Origin: CAZFER01 sp964517495
GTDB taxonomy: Bacteria; Hinthialibacterota; Hinthialibacteria; Hinthialibacterales; Hinthialibacteraceae
Direction: 5' to 3'
Assembly: GCA_964517495.1 (NCBI GenBank)
Contig: CAZFER010000009.1
Span: 61,313-125,312, forward strand
DNA length: 64,000 bases
The translations under genes were made by a program, and so were the position numbers. The number at the start of each line of letters is the position of its first letter. Position 1 is the stretch's first letter. The notes beneath the pieces were generated by a model that was given only the letters and a program-made list of their open reading frames with translations, had not been told where the DNA came from and did not search any database. Positions 1 to 9,467 of the stretch are shown here, piece by piece.

Positions 1-2027
1 GTCAGTTTTCCTCCAAGGCTGGTTTTCCATTTATCGTTAAGTTGAGCAGATAGCTGAAATGGTATACTGCCACTTCGAGCTACGTTTTGACGATAGGTCG
101 GCCATGGATTGCTCTCTTTGGAATCGCTTTCTTTTGAGTGTATTTCTCCAAATGCAGGGCCATGTTCAATTCGATCCTGGCCGGATTCATCGTCAGGGAT
201 CTTCATTGATTCGCGCTTGGGTGCCAAAGCATTAAATCCAAACAGTTTCGCATCAAGGTAACAGGCGCAAGGATGTGGCGGCGCATAGATCATACCATTG
301 GCGGGCATGATGCCATATAAACATGAACCTCGTACCCAATGGTTAATATCCCAATGTTCAGTTTTGGGATCGATAAACTCAATACCGGTACGGGATGTCA
401 ACAAGAAGCGGTCCGTCGCCCGTGAACGATGACAACGATGATGAAACCAATAGGTATCCACATCGGGTATAAATTCCTGCCGGACCTCGCCGGTATGGAG
501 ATCACGGCCGCGAAACAACCCAAGCACCCTGCCGCTGGTGGTTTCGCCGGTCCAAACCAAGCCACCAACGACCAATATATCTTCCGGTGAACGATAGCCG
601 GATGGCGGGTGTTCAGCTTGCCATAGGATTTTTCCATTTTGGGTGGATACTGCGCTCATGGTATCGATTCCACTGGTATACCATTCGCCACCTTGCTTGC
701 CGGCTCGTTCACCCCCAGCGAAGAGAATCACATCTTCACTCACAATCAGGGTTGGTGCAAAGAAACTCCGGATAACTTCACTACGAGGAATAGGATCCGA
801 CTGCCATTGTTCCTCACCCGATTCAAAGTCATAGGCGGCGATGCAATCACCATTATGGAAATACACACCTTTTTGATCGGTCGCCAATGTATTGGGGAGA
901 ATAACACTTTCATTTTTCCAAATCACCGCGCCGTTTTCAGGGTTAACTGCCATAATGTTGCGTGGTTCTCCCTCCCAATAGGGTGCGTTATAGCCTCGGC
1001 GAATTTCCTTGATTGATTCATATTCAGACTGTTCTGGATTAGGATTCACAACCAAAAGAAGCACACCGTTGGAAAGCAGGATTTCTTCTGTTCCACGAGT
1101 TTTCTCGAAGGTTTTGAGCGTCTTGCCCGAGGCAGCATCCAACACGCTTACCGGCGCATCGATACCTAATGTGACGTAAACCTTATCCCCTTTGGCCACC
1201 AGCCGCCGTGGTAACTGGGCGGGACCGCTTTTCAATGGCCAAAGATGGGTATGCCATTTATCTATCGAACGCTTCCATAGAATCTTCCCATTAAACGCAT
1301 CGCGTGCCACGACTTTCCAATCGGCGGGGAGTTCGATAGACTCCAGCGGACCTTCATCCATGATGTAAAACACCCGACCTTTGGCGGATACCATGGCACT
1401 AAGGCTGGACATATGATCATGATGACGCGCCCAGCGGGGAGCGCCTAACCATTGCATATGCTTGGGCGGTTCAACCGCGGTATCGTGGGTAACCGGGTTG
1501 CCGGATGGATCATAAAGGTAATGGGTCCAATCATCGATCTCATCCGGTTTGGGTTTTACAACTTTCTTCCAGCTGGAATCTTGCTTGATATATGCCACAC
1601 CGTCAGGACGCAACACCCGCATGATTTCATCCATCGCGATATTGCCTGTCTCTTCAGCCACAATCAAATTCACCAGGTTATCGATATAGGGAAGATGGTC
1701 TGAACGGAGATAATCCACCGTAACCTGTCCATAGATGTCCTGAGACTGGATATAATCCCGAACCTCTTTGGTATCCGCTTGTTCCCAGCACAATCCCTGC
1801 ACAACGAAGGCGTCATTGGCGCATAATGCCGCCGTCAAGCGGCCATCATCACAGCCAAGATGAACCACAAGCCCGCCGTTCACACCAGTTTCATTCAATA
1901 TCTTCCGAACTTGTTCGGCGGGATTTATCCCGGCAGAAAAAGCCACACCGCCCATTATTAACGCTATAATTAATACGTTACAAAGAACAAATATCCCACG
2001 GATCGCTTTTGTTGATTTACGCATGGG
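1..2027 (-). CDS. Secreted methyltransferase / PQQ-type beta-propeller fusion protein (3' end outside window)
   Basis: The frame stays open from an ATG at 2027 to the window edge (675 codons, no stop), so the C-terminus is missing. The start is preceded by GAGGTGA. Residues 1-31 form a signal peptide with a hydrophobic core. Residues 53-61 read VVHLGCDDG, a glycine-rich SAM-binding motif I of class I methyltransferases, and the next ~100 residues fit that fold. From about residue 180 the protein changes to repeated beta-propeller blades with motifs such as GKILWKRS, GAVIWKNE and GKILWQAE, typical of PQQ/BamB-like propellers. This fusion is common in planctomycete-like genomes and its function is not established. 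An outer-surface or periplasmic role is inferred from the signal peptide. Whether the methyltransferase half is active cannot be judged. Confidence 0.82.
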
Positions 2028-2155
2028 TTCACCTCGCTGTCAATAATTTTCATTATGGAGTGTTTCTATTGATTAGAAAACATTAAAATCATCATATCAA
2101 AAAAAAGTGTATGGTTCAATATAGTAATTGGAATAATTTCTCTTATTATACTTTT

Positions 2156-3373
2156 TCACTGAACCGGATTCGGTGGGAAAGATCCTGGAGGATCATGGGT
2201 GTTATTATCTCCCTCCTCAGACTCCTGCTGTTCTTCTGGTTGAGCACTCGACTCGGGTTCGACGGTTTCCGGGGGAATCTCGGTGAAGCTGACTGGGCCG
2301 AGAGGGGGTTGGGATGTTTGGAGTACAGGTTCATCCATGCTTTGGGTTTGTGGTGGTTCTTTTTTGGGAAGGGAATGCTTTCCAGGTTCATACTCCGAGT
2401 CACCGGTTAAATCCCTGATAAAGCAAAATGCGTAAGCATCCTGAAACACGGGCAGGGGAAGAAGAAAGAAGTTAATAATAAAACTTAACGGGATGGTTAA
2501 GAGAGTAAAGTAAATGTTATTGAATATCTCAGGCTGCCCCATTGCAACACCTGAACCGGAAGCAACCGCAAATTGGGTCATACCAACCACTAACACCATG
2601 ATGAAACCCAGAATCATGCCACATATTAACAACAATATTCCCACCACCACGTCGATAATGACTCGTATAACTACAAATCCAATAAATTCCCAAAAGTTAC
2701 CGAAACTTAAACGTAATGCATCTCCCCATGCGGATAAAATTCCAACATCCTTCACCAGCATCAGTGGTAAAACAATCGCTTCCAATAATACTAAATATAA
2801 AATGGTGATAAAGAACATGATAAAAAACAAACCGATGGACAACGTAATTGAGATAATCAGGCCGGTGGTATCCCCTTCCATTGCCCTCGTTCCCCAAATC
2901 AAGGCAAACAATCCACCGCCAATCACCAGGATAAGAATAAACGTAATAAGCGTGATGACCACATTCCACAAAAAATACGATACGATTTGAGAAAAATGAC
3001 CGCTGAAACTTCTCTGAAAATAAGATTTCCCTTTATATACGCCGTCTAAAAATATGATCCGTAATGACGATTTCACAAAATTCATGAAAATCATAAACAC
3101 AATAACGACCATGGTCACCATCACTATAATAGGTAAGATATCAGCCGCTTTTTCAAACAATTGATCATAATTGTTAAATTGGGTGGGATCTTCAGGTAGA
3201 TAAGGTTCCAAATAACCAAGCACCAATTGGGAAAAAAGATTGTAGTTGGTCAACTGATGCATAAAAAATACAATAAAGGCCATCTTCAGCCAAAATATCA
3301 AACGAAAGGGCTGAAATAAAATCAATATGGTTCGGCTCCAACCTCGGCTTAGTGAATTAGTGCAAATGGCCAT
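2156..3373 (-). CDS. Polytopic membrane protein with acidic, proline-rich C-terminal tail
   Basis: 405 residues. I do not recognise a named family with confidence. There are about six to eight hydrophobic segments (near residues 24-45, 93-115, 148-175, 188-220, 245-290 and 312-335), resembling membrane domains of the DUF4013 or glycerophosphodiesterase-membrane type. From about residue 345 to the end the sequence is hydrophilic, rich in Pro, Glu, Gln and Ser, and probably disordered and cytoplasmic. The ATG follows GGGAG with an 11-nt spacer. The gene stands alone, tail to tail with nothing, between the propeller gene and the inverted-repeat element. A role in membrane organisation or transport would be speculation. 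Confidence 0.7.
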   Translation of the reverse strand: MAICTNSLSRGWSRTILILFQPFRLIFWLKMAFIVFFMHQLTNYNLFSQLVLGYLEPYLPEDPTQFNNYDQLFEKAADILPIIVMVTMVVIVFMIFMNFVKSSLRIIFLDGVYKGKSYFQRSFSGHFSQIVSYFLWNVVITLITFILILVIGGGLFALIWGTRAMEGDTTGLIISITLSIGLFFIMFFITILYLVLLEAIVLPLMLVKDVGILSAWGDALRLSFGNFWEFIGFVVIRVIIDVVVGILLLICGMILGFIMVLVVGMTQFAVASGSGVAMGQPEIFNNIYFTLLTIPLSFIINFFLLPLPVFQDAYAFCFIRDLTGDSEYEPGKHSLPKKEPPQTQSMDEPVLQTSQPPLGPVSFTEIPPETVEPESSAQPEEQQESEEGDNNTHDPPGSFPPNPVQ

Positions 3374-3423
3374 AAAGTTTCATTCTCCCTTTTTTTTAAA
3401 AGGCGAACACGCAGGTTCGGCCC

Positions 3424-3550
3424 TAATGTCATTAAGTTAAGATCAAATTGGATCGTTGAATAGGGAGGGCAAGGCTCCCGCCGAGCTGTTATACGTGGAA
3501 ACGGCTCCGCGGGAGCGTCGCCCTCCCCTTTAACTTAATAACATTGGGGG
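3424..3550. repeat. Long imperfect inverted-repeat element in an intergenic region
   Basis: The outer arms TAATGTCATTAAGTTAA (3424-3440) and TTAACTTAATAACATTGG (3530-3547) are near-perfect inverted copies. The inner arms at about 3462-3486 and 3503-3528 are GC-rich and pair over GGGAGGGC, GCTCCCGC and GAGC blocks. The whole ~125 bp can fold into one long hairpin. It contains no ORF. It looks like a non-autonomous MITE- or REP-type element. It lies between the membrane protein's promoter region and alr, so it could also affect transcript ends. Confidence 0.7.
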
Positions 3551-3656
3551 TTGACCAATGTGTCAAGCCTGTTTTGTTGACAATCTCCTTAGAGGAGCCG
3601 TTTCAGGCAAATTACGTTATAATTTAATCCAATCCAAATAGAGTTTATTTATTACC

Positions 3657-4772
3657 ATGAAACATCATACACGGCTTTACATCAACCTTCGAGCGTACGA
3701 AAACAACTTAATTCATTTTTCACGTTGCTTGCCTTCTTCGTGCCGGTTGTGCGCGGTGGTGAAAGCGGATGCCTATGGACACGGTTTGGAGCATATAGCC
3801 ACAATGGCTATCGAAGCGGGAGCCTCCGTATTGGGTATCGCGGATAATTGGGAAGCACATACCCTCCGCGGTTTTAATATTCAGCATCCCATCCTGCGCT
3901 TACGACCTGTTACCATTGATGAAGCGGAAGAAGCGCAAGCGTGGGATGTAGAAGAAATCGTAGGCACCCTTGAATCCGCTCGAGAATTATCCCAACTGGG
4001 TGAAAAAAAAGGCCGTGCTATCCCCGTTCATATCAAAATTGATACTGGTATTGGGCGAATGGGTTTCCCCTGCCCCAGCCAATCGGATCGGATGATCACT
4101 CTTACACACCTACCGGGCATTGCCATTAAAGGGGCGATGACCCATTTTCCCTGTGCCGATAAAAATGACCTGACACAGACTCAAACGCAGTTGGATCACT
4201 TTCAACAGATCACCGCTGAGTTATTGCCCTATTTACCCCAAAACACGGTGTGGCATGTGGCCAACAGTGCGGCCTGTTTGCGCTTGCCACAATCCCATTT
4301 GGGGATGGTACGTGTGGGAATTGCTTCTTATGGCTTGCATCCATCCGAGCATTCATATGATGAGATCCAACCCGTCATGAGCTGGCATACGCAGGTGGTT
4401 CAAGTACGTGATTTGCCATCAAACACCACGGTTGGCTATGGTATGACCTATCGATTGAAAAAAGCCGCACGAATCGCAACACTGCCGATCGGGTATGCCG
4501 ATGGGTTTCTACGTGCCTTATCCAATAAGGCTGATGTATTAATCCATGGCAAGCGTTGCCCAGTGGTGGGACGCATTTCAATGAACATGACCACCGTTGA
4601 TGTCACTCATATCCCTGATATTACGCCCGGAGATGATGTGGTCTTGTTAGGCCGACAAGACAATGAATGGATCACCGCGGAGGAGTTGGCCCAAAAGGCG
4701 GGCACCATTAATTATGAAATCGCATGCCTGGCAGGACGCTGTAACCATGCCTGGCGGAAAACGTTAAGGTAA
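3657..4772 (+). CDS. alr: Alanine racemase
   Basis: 371 residues, the usual length. This PLP enzyme interconverts L- and D-alanine in the cytoplasm for peptidoglycan synthesis. The PLP lysine is K36 in VVKADAYGHG. The second catalytic residue is Y261 in TVGYGMTYR, followed by LPIGYADGF and RISMNMTTVDV, which line the active site of the family. The N-terminal TIM barrel spans about residues 5-235 and the C-terminal beta domain 236-371. The ribosome-binding site is weak, but no better upstream start exists. The gene is monocistronic or read through into the transporter gene 115 bp downstream, with which it shares no clear functional link. Confidence 0.96.
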   Translation: MKHHTRLYINLRAYENNLIHFSRCLPSSCRLCAVVKADAYGHGLEHIATMAIEAGASVLGIADNWEAHTLRGFNIQHPILRLRPVTIDEAEEAQAWDVEEIVGTLESARELSQLGEKKGRAIPVHIKIDTGIGRMGFPCPSQSDRMITLTHLPGIAIKGAMTHFPCADKNDLTQTQTQLDHFQQITAELLPYLPQNTVWHVANSAACLRLPQSHLGMVRVGIASYGLHPSEHSYDEIQPVMSWHTQVVQVRDLPSNTTVGYGMTYRLKKAARIATLPIGYADGFLRALSNKADVLIHGKRCPVVGRISMNMTTVDVTHIPDITPGDDVVLLGRQDNEWITAEELAQKAGTINYEIACLAGRCNHAWRKTLR

Positions 4773-4899
4773 GGTGCTTGGAATCATTTCCCAGAATGTA
4801 TAATCGTGGCATACTGTCATCTATTATTTCGTTTTATGATGTTTCAGATTAAACACTTGGAGTTATGATAGCTCACAATAATTAAAAGTGGTTATATAC

Positions 4900-6669
4900 A
4901 TGGATTGGCAGGCATGGTTTACATTATTTGATGTATTGGTTGTTATCGGTTTACTGATTTTCACCCGTACATCACCCGATGTGGTCTTACTCGGTGGTTT
5001 AACCTTATTGCTGGTAAGCGGTGTGCTTACACCCGAGCAGGCGCTCGATGGATTATCGAATGAAGGATTGGTCACCGTTGGAGTTCTCTATGTCGTAGTC
5101 GCTGGTTTGCGTGATACGGGTGGGGTGCATTGGTTGATGCATTGGATTTTTGGACAAACCAAATCCCTATTTATGGCCCAAGTCCGGTTGATGGCGCCGG
5201 TTACCTTTATGAGTGCATTTTTGAATAACACACCCGTGGTTGCCATGCTGATTCCAGCAGTAAAGGATTGGGCGCGTCAAAACCGATTGGCGATTTCAAA
5301 ATTAATGATTCCACTCAGTTATGCCTCGATCCTGGGGGGAACATGCACACTGATCGGCACAAGTACCAATTTGATCGTGAATGGTTTAATGGCTGATGAG
5401 CCTGGCATGAACACATTGGGTATGTTTGACATCGCCTGGGTTGGCTTCCCCTGTGCAGTCGTGGGGATGACCTACATCCTCTTAATTGGCCGCTACATGC
5501 TTCCTGATCGGCGGCCGGTGATGAGCAATTTGCAAGATACCCGCCAATATACCGTCGAAATGTTTGTCGAACCCGGGAGTGCCTTGGTGGGCAAAACGAT
5601 TGAACAGGCGGGTTTACGTAATCTGCCGGGTATGTTTTTGGCGGAAATCGACCGGGAAGGCCGAATTATTCCTGCTGTTTCACCTCAAGAAAAATTGGAA
5701 GGCAATGACCGATTGGTTTTTGTGGGCATTGTCGAATCAGTGGTTGATTTACAAAAAATTCGGGGATTGAAACCGGCATCCGATCAGGTCTTTAAACTTG
5801 ATTCACCCCGTCCGGAACGTTGCTTGATCGAAACGGTGGTTTCCAATTCCTGTAAACTGGTGGGGAAATCAATCCGGGATGGGCGTTTTCGTTCGACTTA
5901 TAACGCGGTGGTTATAGCGGTGGCGCGTCATGGTGAGCGCATCAAAAAGAAAATCGGCGATATTGTCTTGCAACCCGGCGATACGTTACTGCTAGAAGCT
6001 CATCCTAACTTTTTTAATCAACTTCGCCATTCTAGAGAGTTTTACTTAATGAGCCGGATCGAGAACTCCAATCCACCACGGCATGAAAAGGCCTATTTAG
6101 CCGTTGTAATTTTAACAGGTATGGTGCTCTCTGTCAGCCTGCTTGGAGTTAAGATGCTTGTTGCGGCGATGGTAGCGGCAGGTTTGATGATTATTACCCG
6201 CAGTTGCTCGGTTCCTGCTGCACGCAACAGCGTTGATTGGCAGGTGCTATTGGTTATCGCAGCCTCGTTTGGTATTGGGCGCGCGATGTTCACGACCGGC
6301 CTGGCCGAACAGATCGCAACCAGTCTGATTGCATTCGCTAAGGAGGATCCCTGGATTACCTTGGCCATCGTGTACTTTGTTACCACACTCTTTACCGAAT
6401 TGATAACAAACAATGCCGCCGCTGTATTGGTGTTTCCCATCGCTCTCTCGACCAGCCAACAGTTAGGTGTCAATTTTTTGCCTTTTACCATAACCATTAT
6501 GATGGCGGCATCCGCCAGTTTTTCATCTCCTATTGGTTATCAAACCAACCTGATGGTTTATGGGCCGGGAGGGTATCGTTTTTCTGATTATATCAAGATT
6601 GGCCTGCCGCTGAATGTGATGTTGGGTATCACGACAGTGATTTTGGCGCCAATTATTTGGGGATTTTAA
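4900..6669 (+). CDS. SLC13-family permease with central TrkA-C (RCK_C) domains
   Basis: 589 residues from the ATG at 4900; a GTG at 4888 in the same frame is the alternative and neither has a strong ribosome-binding site. The architecture is the DASS/ArsB-like one: N-terminal membrane half (about residues 5-190), two soluble RCK_C domains (about 200-290 and 295-375, each ending near VQPGDTLLL-like or EGNDRLVFVG motifs), and a C-terminal membrane half (about 395-585). FLNNTPVVAMLIP and FTELITNNAAAVLVFP are the paired SLC13 helical-hairpin signatures. Members move sulfate, dicarboxylates or other anions, often with sodium. The substrate cannot be read from the sequence. A hairpin terminator follows at 6705. 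Confidence 0.88.
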   Translation: MDWQAWFTLFDVLVVIGLLIFTRTSPDVVLLGGLTLLLVSGVLTPEQALDGLSNEGLVTVGVLYVVVAGLRDTGGVHWLMHWIFGQTKSLFMAQVRLMAPVTFMSAFLNNTPVVAMLIPAVKDWARQNRLAISKLMIPLSYASILGGTCTLIGTSTNLIVNGLMADEPGMNTLGMFDIAWVGFPCAVVGMTYILLIGRYMLPDRRPVMSNLQDTRQYTVEMFVEPGSALVGKTIEQAGLRNLPGMFLAEIDREGRIIPAVSPQEKLEGNDRLVFVGIVESVVDLQKIRGLKPASDQVFKLDSPRPERCLIETVVSNSCKLVGKSIRDGRFRSTYNAVVIAVARHGERIKKKIGDIVLQPGDTLLLEAHPNFFNQLRHSREFYLMSRIENSNPPRHEKAYLAVVILTGMVLSVSLLGVKMLVAAMVAAGLMIITRSCSVPAARNSVDWQVLLVIAASFGIGRAMFTTGLAEQIATSLIAFAKEDPWITLAIVYFVTTLFTELITNNAAAVLVFPIALSTSQQLGVNFLPFTITIMMAASASFSSPIGYQTNLMVYGPGGYRFSDYIKIGLPLNVMLGITTVILAPIIWGF

Positions 6670-6704
6670 GTTTGATGTTTTATAATCAAATTTAAGTATA
6701 TATT

Positions 6705-6735
6705 GATGGGTCGAACGGCGTGACCCATCGATTTT
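6705..6735 (+). terminator. Rho-independent terminator after the SLC13 permease
   Basis: GATGGGTC and GACCCATC form a perfect 8-bp stem around a 9-nt loop, followed by GATTTTAGG. It lies in the 83 bp between the convergent permease and AICAR transformylase genes, so it may insulate both. Confidence 0.65.
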
Positions 6736-6752
6736 AGGTTTATATGAACATC

Positions 6753-8135
6753 TTAATGTTTGAAGCAACGCATGGCTGTGAATAGCATGGTGGCGGCATT
6801 TTCATTGCAGGCGTGAATGGCGTCTGAATCACGCAGCGAGCCGCCGGGTTGGACAATGGCGGTAATCTCTTGATCCAATAACGCATCCACTCCATCACGA
6901 AAGGGGAAAAATGCATCTGACGCTGCGACTGCCCCCTTTAAACCGGCGTTGTCTGATTCAACCTCGTCTTCGATTTGATCCAAGACATACCCATTCATAA
7001 CCCCATCTTTTACCTGCAATAGAAGGGCATCGAAGTTCACGCCATGTTTTTGAATGGCAATCAAAGCCCGGCGTGAATCATAGGCCTTACTGACACACTG
7101 CTTGGCCATCATCACACGGTCCTGCCCACCAACGCCGATTGAGACAGTTGCCAGATTTTTTGCCGTTAAGACGGAGTTAGAGGTTACACCGGTTTCCACC
7201 ATCCAGGCAAACCACATATCCTTGAGTTCCATTTCGGTTGGCTGACGCTCAATCGAAATGGTTTTTCCGCTTTTCACCAATCGTCCTTCCTGCATGATGC
7301 GTTCAGGTATATCGGTGGGAACCTCCACGCTTTCGGCAAAATCATTAAAGGTTTTAATTGGGCGCTGCTCTGATCCTGCCGTGGGAACATAGGACCATTG
7401 CTGGATCATGGAACCATCCGATAAACACTTAAAGTCCAGATAGCGCTGCCCCACACATTCATGCAAACGGCTTATATCCTTTAACCTTACGATACGCAGA
7501 TTTTTGCGTTGCTTGAGAATGTCCACCGTTCCTTCTTCATACTCTGGAGCGCAAATCACCTCATAATATTGCTGGGATACCGCTTCGGCTGTATCCCGAT
7601 CAACAGCCCGGTTTACCACCAATACACCTCCAAAGGGAGCGATGGGATCGGCTTCCCACGCTTTGGTATAGGCCTCGATTAGAGAATCACCCAGTGCCAC
7701 TCCAGAGGGATTGTTGTGCTTTATAATGATAGCGCACGGTTCTTCATGAAAATATTTCAAAATATTCAAGCCACTATCAATATCCGTCAGATTGGTTTTG
7801 CTAGGGTGTTTCCCGAATTGAATAAGCGACTCGGTATCCATTGAGCCGACCAGACCGATATCCGGATGAACAAATTCAATCCCTGCCAGAATGATATTGC
7901 CGTTGACGGGCCGATAGAGCGCCGCTTCCTGGCCGGGATTTTCACCATAACGTAATCCTTTTTCCTCCAATTCACCTTCCGCGTTGGGTAGTTTCCAGGT
8001 CACTTTTTCATACAGGCATACCTGAGCCTCAGTGGCCTTGAGTAAATCGATATCACCGGGTTTCTCGGTGAAGCCGGCAAAGAAATAGGGAGGGAAATGT
8101 TCATCGATTACGGTATGGTATTGTTTTATGCTCAT
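6753..8135 (-). CDS. purH: Stand-alone AICAR formyltransferase (PurH C-terminal activity)
   Basis: 460 residues. The enzyme transfers a formyl group from 10-formyl-tetrahydrofolate to AICAR in the penultimate step of purine synthesis. Family motifs are LRYGENPGQEA at about residue 61, IIKHNNPSGVALG near 140, DPIAPFGG near 162 and SDAFFPFRDGVD near 406, with a C-terminal MRCFKH close to the usual RHFKH. The MGS-like IMP cyclohydrolase domain that occupies the first ~190 residues of normal PurH is absent: the AICAR motif comes only ~60 residues from the ATG, which has AGGAG six nt upstream. IMP cyclohydrolase must therefore be encoded elsewhere. It is the last gene of a co-directional set with galK (19-bp gap) and a nucleotidyltransferase. 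Confidence 0.92.
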   Translation of the reverse strand: MSIKQYHTVIDEHFPPYFFAGFTEKPGDIDLLKATEAQVCLYEKVTWKLPNAEGELEEKGLRYGENPGQEAALYRPVNGNIILAGIEFVHPDIGLVGSMDTESLIQFGKHPSKTNLTDIDSGLNILKYFHEEPCAIIIKHNNPSGVALGDSLIEAYTKAWEADPIAPFGGVLVVNRAVDRDTAEAVSQQYYEVICAPEYEEGTVDILKQRKNLRIVRLKDISRLHECVGQRYLDFKCLSDGSMIQQWSYVPTAGSEQRPIKTFNDFAESVEVPTDIPERIMQEGRLVKSGKTISIERQPTEMELKDMWFAWMVETGVTSNSVLTAKNLATVSIGVGGQDRVMMAKQCVSKAYDSRRALIAIQKHGVNFDALLLQVKDGVMNGYVLDQIEDEVESDNAGLKGAVAASDAFFPFRDGVDALLDQEITAIVQPGGSLRDSDAIHACNENAATMLFTAMRCFKH

Positions 8136-8154
8136 ATTAATCTCCTGCTAAAAT

Positions 8155-9453
8155 TCAATTTATAAGCTTCACCCGTGCACCGTTGCCCGGCCGGCTAATC
8201 CAAATAACTTCATCAGGGTTCTTCGCCAGATTACGTGATGCATAGAAATCATTAAACATGGAATTGCGAAACGATTCCACCTCGTTTTTATTCACCAAAT
8301 TCACCGTACATCCGCCGAATCCTGCACCCGTTAATCGTGCGCCAAACGCCCCATGATGAATAGCCAATTCAGTTAATCGATCCAGTTCAGGGCATGATAT
8401 TTCAAAATCATGCCTGGCGCTCATATGCCCCTCGTTCATCAACTGCCCGAATGCAACCACATCTCCATTTTGCAATAATGACTTGCCTTGCTCAACCCGA
8501 ACGGCATCATTAATCACGTGGCGAAACCGTTTGCCGCAAGCGAAAATCCTTTGCGGGTATTCTTGATTATCCTTAAAACCATAATCCTGTAAAAGGGAAT
8601 CAACTAACGAGGAATCCAATGAATCCACGATCTGTTGATAGGTGTATTGTTCTTGTAATGTATCCTCGATCAAGGTGGACAGTGACTCATATGTGAATCC
8701 CCAGGATTCATTTAACAGATCACCTAAACGCTTGAAATCAGGATTTAAACCTTGTTTTTGTAAAACATCATGAAGTAACAGGGTCGCAAAACGGCATTCC
8801 AATGCCCGAAGATTATACGCAAGCAGGTTTTTTTCACTTTTTTTGGCGCGTACCATACTGTCGCAAATAACCAGGCGCACTGAATCAGAAATTTGAACCG
8901 TTTCGATTCGCAATGGGAAAAAACGGATGAGTAAAGCATGGCCTGACTGGCTTAACAAGCAAGCGGCCTGGTCCATCCCTCCACCCCGTGTGCCCACATA
9001 ATGTTCCGCTTGGGCCATCTGTTCCGCCAATGCCAAACGGTCAAAGGTGAGATTATTCGTTGTGAGGAAAGCCAAGGCTGATGCCACAACTAATGCGGAG
9101 GAGGAGGATAATCCCACACCTTGGGGGATGGAACCACTTACCTTGATCTCGCATCCACAAAGTGAAGCTTTTGGGACGTGGTATGAATCAACCACCCCTT
9201 GCATTCCCGCTTTGACGTAGTTAATCCAATGGCCTTGTGGGTGCCGTGGGATCGATCCATCAAGACTAAATTCAACGGGTGATTCACCCGAATTTGATTT
9301 GCAAACCACAATGCGTTGATCCTGCCGAATTGAACCGGTCAAATGAATTACCGGTTCAATGGCGGCTGGCAAAACCGGTAATCCATTGTAATCAGTATGT
9401 TCCCCCAGTAAATTTACCCGACCAGGAACCTGAATTTCAAAGGCTTTTACCAT
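8155..9453 (-). CDS. galK: Galactokinase
   Basis: 432 residues, slightly longer than the usual 380-400. This GHMP kinase phosphorylates galactose to galactose 1-phosphate. Three family motifs are present: GRVNLLGEHTDYNG at residues 11-24 (galactokinase signature), GVGLSSSSALVVA near 113 (the ATP-phosphate loop) and LTGAGFGGCTVNLV near 375. A lysine- and serine-rich insertion near residues 190-215 and a long helical middle account for the extra length. The gene starts 14 bp after a sugar nucleotidyltransferase, so galactose activation through a sugar 1-phosphate is a likely joint role. Related anomeric sugar kinases such as those for arabinose or mannoheptose are alternatives, but the GEHTDYNG motif favours galactokinase. 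Confidence 0.93.
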   Translation of the reverse strand: MVKAFEIQVPGRVNLLGEHTDYNGLPVLPAAIEPVIHLTGSIRQDQRIVVCKSNSGESPVEFSLDGSIPRHPQGHWINYVKAGMQGVVDSYHVPKASLCGCEIKVSGSIPQGVGLSSSSALVVASALAFLTTNNLTFDRLALAEQMAQAEHYVGTRGGGMDQAACLLSQSGHALLIRFFPLRIETVQISDSVRLVICDSMVRAKKSEKNLLAYNLRALECRFATLLLHDVLQKQGLNPDFKRLGDLLNESWGFTYESLSTLIEDTLQEQYTYQQIVDSLDSSLVDSLLQDYGFKDNQEYPQRIFACGKRFRHVINDAVRVEQGKSLLQNGDVVAFGQLMNEGHMSARHDFEISCPELDRLTELAIHHGAFGARLTGAGFGGCTVNLVNKNEVESFRNSMFNDFYASRNLAKNPDEVIWISRPGNGARVKLIN

Positions 9454-9467
9454 AGGCCCAAATCAAC

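Noticed and set aside
2514..2990. 158-residue plus-strand frame
   Set aside because: Antisense to the membrane protein; its Thr/Ile/Asn-rich product is the complement of hydrophobic codons.
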